From contig OW804102.1 of the NCBI GenBank assembly GCA_942159475.1, forward strand, positions 35,036,873-35,100,872: a stretch of DNA of 64,000 nt, given 5' to 3'. Below, in pieces: positions 24,801 to 36,800 of this stretch. The stretch's first letter is position 1; each line of letters starts with the position of its first letter. The position numbers and the translations under genes were made by a program. The notes below the pieces were generated by a model. The model searched no databases. It was not told the origin of the DNA and saw only the letters and a program-made list of their open reading frames with translations. This stretch comes from Sthenelais limicola (taxonomy: Eukaryota; Annelida; Polychaeta; Phyllodocida; Sigalionidae).

Positions 24801-27800
24801 CTTCAAAAGATTAATTCAAGTTTCGTAGCAACTAATGTTTGGGGTTTTGCAAGTTGAAGTTGAAACATTGAATGGTTGCCCTCTGGAGCATGCAGCAACC
24901 AAAGCAAAACAATTAATATTTTTTTATTTTTTTTGAATCATTTTTATTCAGGTTAACGAGCAGTTACATCAGTGTAAGGTTGTTGTTATTTAAATCATGG
25001 CTCCCCAATTCACCCTAAGGTGGTATACCACTGGGCCCTGAACTTGATTGATTTAAAAGAAAATTCACTCTGCCTTAACTAAACATCTGTTCTACATACC
25101 CAGGAAGTCTGGTTTTAACCTACTCTCAATAGGCCAGTGAACCATGTAGGGAGGACCTTGCCACCCCTCTCCACCTACAGAACCATGTAGGGAGGACCTT
25201 GCCACCCCTCTCCACCTACAGAACCATGTAGGGAGGACCTCGCCACCCCTCTCCACCTAAAGAACCATGTAGGGAGGACCTCGCCACCCCTCTCCACCTA
25301 CAGAACCATGTAGGGAGGACCTCGCCACCCCTGTCCACCTACAGAACCATGTAGGGAGGACCTCGCCACCCCTCTCCACCTACAGAACCATGTAGGGAGG
25401 ACCTCGCCACCCCTCTCCACCTACAGAACCAGCACAACAACTAGTCTTGAAGTCCAATGTTAGTTTTTAATACAGTTGCGTTTCTCTCTTTGTTTTTCTC
25501 ACAGAAAATTGTGGCTCCCAGCAGATCTCGCTTGTCTCCAGCGGTCGGTCGGAAGAGAATAAGATTACGCAGGTGGGTTTAACAGATGGTACCTTTATCT
25601 TGAAATCAACATCCTAAGACCCTGCACACACACAGCCGATTTGCCTCCCGATTTAGGTCTTCTGGTGAATCCTATGATTTAATTTCCAATTCTGGTTTAT
25701 GCTATTACAAAAACAAGGATTGGAAATGAAATCGTAGGATTCATCGGGAGACCTGAATCGGGGGGCAATCGGGAGGCAACTCGGCTGGTGTGGGCAGGGC
25801 TTAAGCCCTGCTCGTGTGTATACTCGAATCGGACTATTGAAAATTGTTAAACTTAATTTGAACAAGCTTTGGAATGTCATGATTTTGAACTACCTGCCGG
25901 TGTTGGTTTGTGATTTTATATTTCATTTTCGCTCATTTATTTAAATAATAACATGAGAAGTTGTGTTATTAATGTTTATTTATCTCTATTCCTTATAGTT
26001 TTTTTCACCTAATGTTTCAAGAGTCAGCAAATTCTGAGACTAGTGTAACTCGTGTATATAATGTCTTTGACTGACTACAAATCTTTAAATACAAAAAATA
26101 TAATTTGTCATTTTTCACTATCCTTGAATTCGTAATTCTCGATCATAGGCGTCTCCACTTTACCATTATGTAACTGTGTTTACTTGCCCAGAAAATGCAT
26201 TAATCTTCGTTACATATCATTATCGTTGTTCGTATCATAATATTGATAATAAAACATTGCACTCGGATCTGTTTAAACTCGCCATTATAATATTACAGGC
26301 AGTCGGCGATGGGAAAACAGCTTCATTCGATTTAAAAGATGTTATGCCAGGAACATACAAGGGTGAGTAGGCCCTTGGCCATTTTCTTGAATTAATTCAT
26401 TCATTCATTCATTCATTCATTCATTCACCCAGTCAGTCAGTTATTCATTCATTCATTCATTCATTCACCCAGTCAGTCAGTCAGTTATTCATTCATTCAC
26501 CCAGTCAGTCAGTTATTCATTCATTCATTCATTCATTCACTCACTCACTCATTCATTCACCCAGTCAGTCAGTTATTCATTCATTCATTCATTCATTCAT
26601 TCATTCATTCATTCATTCATCTATTCCCTTGTTACAGTCACACTGATGAACGACCAGTGGTGTTGGAAGGATAAGAGCGTTGACATCAACATTGTAGACT
26701 CAGATGTGTCGGACATCCACTTTGTCCAGTCTGGATACATCCTCTCCTGCAGCCTCTCCCATGACATCACTCTGGTAAATAGTCTTGCCTTTCTCACTTC
26801 TCAAAAACTTGAAAAGCCTTGAGATTTCATGTGCAATTATCCTTAAAAATCTTAGATATTTTTCACTTTGACATGTATGAAATCTTTAAAAATGTGTTCT
26901 CTTCTCATCAGATTCTTGTATTAGAAAGTAAAACCCAAATTTTGTTAAGAATTAAGATATAAAAAATGTACTCCCTCTCCCCTCCCTCCTTTGTCTATGT
27001 CTCCTCTTACTTATGTTATTACCATTTTGCAGAACTTTGCCCAGGAGAACAAGCCAGGCAATGTAGGATCATTTGATCTAGCCAAGGGAGTGAACAAGTT
27101 CTGTCTGAGTCAGCCCGGCGTGTACAAACTGAACCCAGACTCGTGCCATATGTTTGAACAGGACGTCTATGTCTATGATACGTGAGTATATTATCAATGT
27201 TAATCATTACTACATGTATTGTATTATTTTATATAAGACAGCTGGACGTGGGACCGTGGTCCTGGGTACGACATAAAGTGCCTTTCTGTCTCTTGTTCTC
27301 TGTCTCTCTCTCCCTTCTTCTCTATCTCTATTTCCTGGGTATGATCATAATCTGCCTCCCTCTCAGATGGTCCTGGACAATACCTTAAAGTGCCTTTCTG
27401 TCTCTTTTTCTCTGTCTCTCTCTCCCTTCTTCTCTGTCTCTATTTCCTGGGTACGATCATAAACTGCCTCCCTCTCAGCTCTCCCGCCCTTGATAAGGGC
27501 GTAAAGCAACCAATCTCACTCACTCACTCACTCACTCACTCTCAGCTCTCCCGCCCTTGAAATAACCACATTAAATGTGTTGATAAGGGCGTAAAGCAAC
27601 CAATCTCACTCACTCTGGACGTGGGACCCCATTCAAAAAGGCTACAATAGGGTCCCCGCGGAGCCTGGAATTTGGAAAAATAAATTTATGTTCTGGAAAA
27701 GCCTGTAAAATGGCCATTTATGTCGAAGGGCCTGGAAAATCATCATATGGGCCTTGAATCCTGTTTCTCACTGTACCGTTTACCTTGACCCGCCCCTCTC

Positions 27801-30800
27801 ACCCCATACACTTACTGACTCACAAAGTAATAGTCACCACTGAAATGGGCCTGAAAAAGCTCTAGAGTACAAACGTTGTAGCTAATTCTCTTATTAGCTC
27901 TTATTTCTGTTAAGTAAAAAAGAAACTTCCGTTTATTTTAAAACCAAAAATTAGCAATTACTGCCATGATACGATTTTACTTGTATAAATAAAAAGTTTG
28001 TCTATTATAGATCTGCACCCTCTGTTCTCACACTGTCTGCTGTGAAACATCGTGCTGAAGGTATTGTGGTCACTGAGGAGAAACAGAAGGACCTCGCTAT
28101 CACCATAAAGTAAGTAACAAATAGTAAAAGTTTTGGTATATTTCCAACCAGTTATGAAAAATAGATTTTATATGGTTAATTGTAATGAGAAGCATGTTTA
28201 AGACATCGATGGAATGCTTGATAATAGATTAGCTTATTTTATGATATTTCTCTCAAGTTACCAATCCCTGTTTCAATCAATTCCTTTATTGTAATTAATA
28301 GAAAGGCATTTTCTTCCCTTTCAGATCGTCTCTTGATGGCGAATCACCCATAAGAATTGGACCACTCGTATCTGACAAAAATGGGGAAAAGAAACCTGTA
28401 GGACCCTTCACATACAAGTTTGATTACTGGGCCAAGTAAGTCAAATATTGCATCAATTTGTTAGAGAAGTATTGAATTAAAAATTGATTGGAGTTATCTT
28501 CGATTTGAAGAAGTGTTAGCGTGAAAAGAACAGATTGTAGCTGGTTCTTCATCATCCTCCGAACACGGGATGTCTTTCCTTTTGCTTACTCTATCGGCAC
28601 TTTTCGTGGATTCATGAATAATTCATCGGCCTCTCATCTGACCCAGCGTTGTGAACGATGAACGCAACTATTTTAACTCCAGTATCTTGTCAGACCCTCT
28701 TTCAATAGGCGACTTGCATGTACCACTGCGCCTCTCTGAGAATGATTGAGGTTTGTGCTTTGGAAACATGTAACACCCATGGATATTGACATTAGAGCAC
28801 CAATAATTATTCCATGCTGAACATAGCATTTTTTTGATAAAGATTTTACACTGTACCATAAGTCATATAATTCCATGAAAATCAAGATTCAAGTTGGCGG
28901 ACATGCAAGTCCCCTATCGCGTCAGAAACTCACAACGGGTGTTCTGCCCGGACAAAGGGCTAACGATTTGGCAGGGCATAGATTTGAGAATCTCGCCCTG
29001 GCTTGGGAGGATGGTCCTTCGTGTATGTCTCAGTTGCACCCTGACCTTTGCTGGTATAGAGACTGAACTTTCAAGTTTGACTAAACACAAAATATCTTTT
29101 TTGATGTGTTTAGGGCAGGAGAAAAGTTGGACGTCCAAGTCCAGTCTGCTGAGTTGCTGTTCAGTCCAACTAGCGCAGATGTTACTATTCGCGGAGGTGG
29201 GTTTATTGAATTACACTCACGAATGTTTAATTAACACTGTACTCTCAGTTCTATAACTATAAGATTTTCTACTTTTTGTTACATTTTTTTCCAACCTATC
29301 TAAAAGTCATTTGAATAACATTTTGGAAGATTTTGTCCAGTTGTTTTGGGGACAGAGCTTTTTAGAATATACTATACTGAATATAACATGATTTCTATCT
29401 ATAGCTTTACCCTGACATACAACTCCCATAATTCCAATCTAGTTGAGATTCAAGATGGCGGAGAGATGCAAATCCTCTATTGAACGAAGAGAAGTCGTGT
29501 AACTTATCCCTAAAGCATGTATGAGTTATCCCTAAGAAGATCCGGCAACAACAACTAAGGATAGCCATAATAATTAAACTAAATTAATCACTGTTTATAC
29601 ATTCTTTTATTCTTTGCACGTAGATAAGTGTCCCGGACAAGTGGTAAAGTTTGAGGGAAGGAAGGGTATGTTCATCACTGGACAGATCACTCCAGCTCTA
29701 GACCGCGTGGCTATCACCATCAAAGATAAGAATAATGACAAGTTTAAGATGAACCTCGAGACTGACAAGGATGGAAAGTTCAAGTAAGGCATTCCCATTA
29801 TTGGCTTGTCATGTATGTAGTGAGTGGCTTAGACACTTTACATAACATTGGTAACAAAAGCTACTCAATTTTAATATACCCCTCAAGATAATCTATATTC
29901 GCTGATGAAGGATCGACTCTGACCCGGAACGATAGGGCCTTGTCCACTAAGCCGATTCTCATGCGATTCGCACACAATTTAGTGTAAAAGGGTCCTCTGT
30001 GGTGCAAAATCGCATGAAAATCGGCTTAGTGGACTAGGCCCTGTAGGAATCTACACCACTACACTACATTGAATAAAACTACAAAACTATTGCTGGGATA
30101 CTAGTTTTGGTGTAATATCAACTTAAGAACTTTAACTACATGTGTTTGGAAAATTATCTTTCTCCAATATCCCAAGTTCTCTTGCTTCTATTGTAAGGCT
30201 TCCGACCATATCCAAAGTCCGTAAAATTGTTGTTGTAATATTGTCATTTACCCTTGACTAAAACAGACAATTTCATTTTGGGGGAATTTTTCTCCAACTC
30301 TCCTCCATATCATTAATAAAATCATGGGTTTAAATTTTGCCCTCGTTTAATTTCGAATTGCTCGTGTAATTCAGGATTGGGCCACTAGATGGTAGTACTG
30401 AGTACGGAGTGACAGCTGAGAGGGAAGGCTACGTGTTCACTGAGGTGGCGGGCAAGCTGGGCCACTTCAATGCCTTCAAGTTGGGAGAAATCAATGTCAT
30501 GGTAAGCTGGCCTTATGTGTGTCTTTGAACAGAGTTTGACAGCTTGGGCTGATCGCAGCCGTCTCTAAACTAGATCGCACATTGCAAGGGATAGCGATAC
30601 CCCGGTAGCAGGTCGATTGCCAGTATAATTCGCAAGCAATGGGTTATGTGATGGGTTTTTTTATAAAGTAATTTTATTTGGACTTAATTGGTGGTAACAC
30701 CATATTTTCAAGAGATCGAGGCTCAGGACGACTATTACAGAAAAGCCAATATTACAGTACATAAAATTAATCCATTTAACAATATTCATATACCTTGAAG

Positions 30801-33800
30801 ATAAGGCATTGAACTCTAAATCGTTTCGAGCCCCATGAGTGACTTGCCAGATCATGTGTACAATTCCAATGTACAATACCTCTTTACCAATCCTCTCAAA
30901 GTACACAAATAAGACGAAAATGAGGTCCAAATACAATACCCAACAGGTTTTTTTTAAATCAACCCACTACCAAATATATACACTATTTATTATTTTTCAG
31001 TCCCTAACTAAGTAGAATTTATCAAATGTCTAGAGCGTCCGATTTTACATTTTTTGACGATCTGACCCATATATATGGATCAGGTCGTCAGAAATTGTAC
31101 AATTGGCAGATCTATACATTTAGTAAATTAGGCTGTAATTTGGTCAATACTAGGTAAATTCGGCATTGCATTGATTCTAGCGATCTGTTTGGTTATGTTG
31201 AACTGAAATTTTGAACTTTGTTTTCGTCTGAAATTTGGATTATTTGAGAGGATTGGTGAAGGTGAATTGTATATTTGTTGATCTGACCCATATACTGTTT
31301 GTACAACAATTGCAGGTGACTGACAGTGAGAGCAACCCTCTCCAGTCTGTCCTCCTCTCCCTCTCCGGCAGCAGTCAGTACCGCAGCAACAAGCTCACCG
31401 GGGACAATGGAGCCATGGCCTTCCTGGGACTGGTAAGTTCTTCTTTCGGCTTTTAGAATTTCTAGGAGTGATTTTGTTTCTAAATTTATAATAGAATCCG
31501 AGATTATTAGTAGTTGGCTTTATTCCTAAGGGATAATATATATACAATAACGTCTCTTTAGCACCTTTGTGAATGTCCCAGAGTTCAGTATCCATCTTGA
31601 ATACCCGATTTAGTACCAAATCTTCTACTTTCATTAGTTCCACTACCTACTTCCAAATATTTTAGTTCTACTACCAACTACTACTACTTTTTATACTACT
31701 TCTACCACTACCTTCTGCCACTCCTACTATTTTTACATCTCTTTACACTTTTACTTCTCTTCCCATCGCTCATACTACTGCTACCACCTTTACTACCAAC
31801 CACCTCCTATAACTACATTATGACTTTTTCCCACTTACTACCAATGATACTATAACGTTTAACGCTGCACTCTCAGTTAACGTCGGTCAAAAACTAGACA
31901 TTATCTACTTTCCGTTCCATTCTTTTCAATCCCATTTAAAAGTAATTGGACCCAAATATTGGCGGATTTTTCTGGTTGTTTTTGCTACAGGGCTTCTAAA
32001 ACCTCCTCATTTGTATTGGGATGACCCATCTGAATCCTTTCTTATTCATGTAAACATATAATGGTAAGATTTGTTTCGTCGTAATAAGCTCTAAGAATGT
32101 ACTTTTGTCTCCTTGTAGAGCCCCGGCCAGTATTTCCTGCGACCTATGATGAAGGAGTACAGCTTTGAACCAGCCTCCCAGATGATCAGCGTGGCCGAGG
32201 GAGACACCATCAACTTCTCCATCAAGGGAACTCGCATTGCCTTCAGGTTCTCTTTACTTATCATATAGATAACACTTGTAAGAAGCCATCCTAATTATCT
32301 ACAGAATTACAGTTACATTGCTAAATTTCGTGGAGCCTTACTATTTCTTGCTTGAATTTAGCTGATTTTCTCTTTTCCTCTTACGATGAAATGCCACACT
32401 AAATTGGAACTAGTAATCCCCCCAAAAATGCAGAAAATATTCTTTCTCTTTCTATCTCTCCACTATCTCCCCTCACTCTTTCTCTCTCTCTCCATTATCT
32501 CCCCTCTATCTCTCCACTATCTCCCCCTCTCTCCTCTCTCTTTCTCTCCCCCTCTCTATCTCTCTCTCTCCCCCTCTCTCTCCCCCGCTCCCTTATCTAC
32601 CTCTAAGTAAGTACCTCTAACTGACCATGCTCTCCTCTATTGGCTTCAGTTGTTACGGCAGTGTGACGTCACTGAACGGTGAGGCAGAGGCTGACCTGAT
32701 AGTGGAGGCTGTGGGACAGGGCGCGTGTGTGGAGTACCAGGAGGAGAGCAAGACCGAGCAGGACGGCTCCTACCGCATCAGGGGTCTCCAGGTGGGTGCA
32801 GATAAACAATACAAACACCCGGGTCACATTTCACTCGCATTATTTTTTAAATATTTTTTTTTAAGTTAGAAAAGACGCGTGTATGTATGTTGTTTATTAC
32901 TCCAGGTTGGTGTATGTACCACGTGCTAATTGTATGGTGTGGTAATTTGCACCAGTTCAGCGCGTGTGGTATGACATGGCCATTCACACAGCTATATACT
33001 TATACATAGCAACGTATAGAACCTAAATTCGAATGTGGTTCTCGGGACACTATTGCACTGTCCGAGAAGTTTGTTTCTTTTCCCAACCCACTCGCCTATC
33101 AACTCGTGGGCCACAAAAAAACCATCTTGGATAGTGCAATAGTGTCCTTCGTACCACATTCTCCTCATTGGGTTTTATCTATTTCCCAGTTCAGCTTGGT
33201 ACAGTATAACGATAATTTACATTTGGAAATGGGTGCTCCCTTCTATGATAGTCATAGTTCTTCCGAGGGTCCCTATTCATCATTCAGATGGTCATAGAAA
33301 CGTTAAGATTAACAGTCTAGGAATATACTTAGAACTCGATTTTAACTTAAGAAATCTGCAAGCGGGAAAAATAGCTGTCCATTAATTAATATAAACGTAA
33401 CCATTTCTTTCCACCCACTTGAAGATAAAAATTATTACATTTCAACCTTAGAAACAATATTGTTTAACTCTTTGAAATATCGCTTTCCTTTAATAGTTTC
33501 AGTGATTTTTTTCCTGGAGGTATTCCTAAGGAAGGTTCTCAAATGCTTTACGTTCTCAAAGACATGCCCCCCCCCCCCCCAGCACCCCACACCCCCCGCC
33601 ACCCCTTGATCCATTGCGTTCCATCGTGTTGGTGCCTGGAAAATCAAAATGTGTTCTTTACACTGACTAGTGAGCGTTGAACGATTATTTAAATGTTTGT
33701 ATTTCAGCCCAACTGTGAGTATGAGGTGCGCCTGAAGACAGGGGACATCAACCATCACATAGAGCGCGCTGCTACTAGAGTAAAGACAGTCAAGGTGAGT

Positions 33801-36800
33801 GCCTTCTCGCTGTGGCTATACTCTGTCCTATAAGTAGTTTGAACGGGCTAACAATAGCCGGAAGAAATGGTACCATCGCTGTACCATAGTGGCATGTCGA
33901 CCCTTTTGTCATACTCTCATTCACACTCACTTATACTCATATGTACTCGTTGAAATGACAAATAAAAAACAACTTATCTTATCTTATCTTATCTTAAATG
34001 TGCTTCTTTAAGAAGAGGGAAAAGTGGGGGATTGTTGACTTCTATTTATGACAAGTTCCTGTCAACCTTTTTCCCTGCGAGCCGCTTTTTGCAATCAACC
34101 ATGGCGAAATAGGGTCAACTTGCCTAGCGTTCAAAACAATACCTATCAACTTTATGATTGTTTCACCTAATATTAAGCAAACTTCCTTCATTCCTATCTT
34201 TCGTCCTTTCCTATTTTATTTCTTGTTTTCTTTTGAAAAAGGTCCCATATATCATATAGGGCCTGGCGGAAGAACTAACTTTAGATTGTCTAATCTTAGA
34301 GTCACATGTCCTCTTCTTGTACCTGACAAACTTGAATAAAATTTCTATATATATATCTTCTATATAGTATACTACAATCTATTTCTTTCTTCCTTCCTAT
34401 TTTTCCCTTTCTTGAAAAAATCGTTCTTTCTATCTTTCTTCCTTTCCTTCTTTATCCACTATAGTAGTATACTACAATCTATTCATGCGTTCACTACTAC
34501 ACCTTGCTATACACAGATCTCCAATGAAGACCTGAAGGACATCAGTATCATAGCGTTCCGCCGCCTCAACCAGCTGGACCTGAGTGGTAATGTAGTGGCC
34601 AGCCCAGAGCACTTACCCACCATCAAGATCCACCTGTACAAGGAGTCCAACCCTGATTCTCCTATCCACACAGCAAGCCTGCAGCAGAACTCCTTCTTCT
34701 ATCTACCATCTCTCTCCATCGACAACCAGGTGAGCAGAAACCCTTTTAATAGGGGATTTGCATAGTCGCCATTTTGAATCTAGAATCGCATGGGATTATC
34801 GGTACAGTATAAAATCTATAGAAAACATGCCGTGCCATGGGGGATCGCTTGGTTTAGGCCCTGTTTTGACACCATACTTTTCGTATATTTGGTCCTATCA
34901 GGGCGAGAGAGGAAACACTCTAACGGGATATGATGCGATCAGTTCAGCGTTCCATGGGTATACATGACTTAATGACGCAATCTGATTGGCGCAGCATAAC
35001 TTACAAATGGCGTCCTCTGGGGCCACTTAACTTACGAAGAAGTTAGATCTAGTTTTAAAATTAAATTTCGTTTAAGTTTTCAAATTAGATTATGATTGTG
35101 CCGGTGTGTAATTAATAAATAGCAAACAGAACTATGTTTGGGTTCGATCGGAAAACCAGTTTTCTGATGTGTATAGATCAGTTTGAACCCTCAATCGGGC
35201 CATTTGCTATAATGATTAGATATATGTATATGCGTTAAGTAACTGCTGTGTGATTTGCTGGGCCGTATTGAACATCAGCTTTTTGTTGTCACATGATCTT
35301 AATGACGCAATCTCCTCATCTGTACCGTCTCACTTAGACACTGGAACTATCTTAGAAGTTAACTACACTATGTAACATAGTGTAAAATTTACACTATGTA
35401 ACATAGTGTAAAACTTACATGTTGTAACATAGTGTAAACTTACATGTTGTAACATAGTGTAAAACTTACATGTTGTAACATGGTGTAAACTTACATGTTG
35501 TAACATAGTGTAAAACTTACATGTTGTAACATAGTGTAAAACTTACATGTTGTAAAATAGTGTAAAACTTACATGTTGTAACATAGTGTAAACTTACATG
35601 TTGTAAAATAGTGTAAAACTTACATGTTGTAACAGTGTAAAACTTACATGTTGTAACATAGTGTAAAACTTACATGTTGTAACATAGTGTAAAACTTACA
35701 TGTTATAACATAGTGTAAAACTTACATGTTGTAACATAGTGTAAACTTATACTTTGTAACATAGTGTAAACTTACACTATGTAACATAGTGTAAAACTTA
35801 CACTTTGTAACAAAGTGTAAAACTTACATGTTGTAACATAGTGTAAAACTTACACTATGTAACATAGTGTAAACTTACACTTTGTAACATAGTGTAAAAC
35901 TTACACTATGTAACATAGTGTAAACTTACACTATGTAACATAGTGTAAGTTAAAATAGTGTAAAACTTACATGTTGTAACATAGTGTAAAACTTACACGT
36001 AATAAAGTGTAAAACTTACACTATGTAACATAATGTACTCTCCTAAGGTGTGCCCTGGAGTCCATATAAGCACTGCTTAGAACTGCGCAGCCTCTTATTC
36101 AAAACGAATATTATTATCCAACGAATAGACCTCATTATGTGCGTACTTCATTCGCTAAAGTCCCTGATCATAATGTAGCTGAAGAGAAAATGTGTTCTTG
36201 ACTCTTCTGGTGTGCGAATCGGAGATGAGGGACAGACCGTTGGTCTCTGTCAGATTGTCTCAGTCATAGACAGGGTTCCCGTAGTCCAGAGCACTTTGAA
36301 TTTAATGACTTATGATAACTGATTCACATGATTTTTAATGACTTCTTAGCGACTAAGTAAAGGAATGTTACAATTATTTTAACGTTTATCGCATATATAT
36401 AGTTACTACACAATCAAGGCTGCCATCATGTATAGGACAAATATCTGGAACTTCTCTAGACAAACTCAGAATCGACAAGAGTATATAGAAATAAACATTT
36501 TATCACTTGGATATTTCATTGGAGACTGTCGGACCATAATAAATATCAATCTCAAAGACCGACGAACATTCTGTGGAGACCTGGGCGTCGGTCTCCGGGT
36601 TATGTCGCACACTGCATCCTTAACGACCTGTTCTTTTCCTTGTCAGAACTATGTGATCCGGCTTGACTCGACGCTGTCCAGGTCCAGCTATGACTACAAT
36701 GTTCACGAGCATACTTTCGTCGCCAACTCTTCCCATCATCACTTCACTTACACATTCCAGCCCAAGGTATTACAAGGGTTTATTCCTCAAGTTATTTATC

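Noticed and set aside
35345..36035. Regularly repeated short units that could suggest a CRISPR array
   Set aside because: Units are contiguous without unique spacers, vary in sequence, and lie in an intron of an animal gene. It is a minisatellite.
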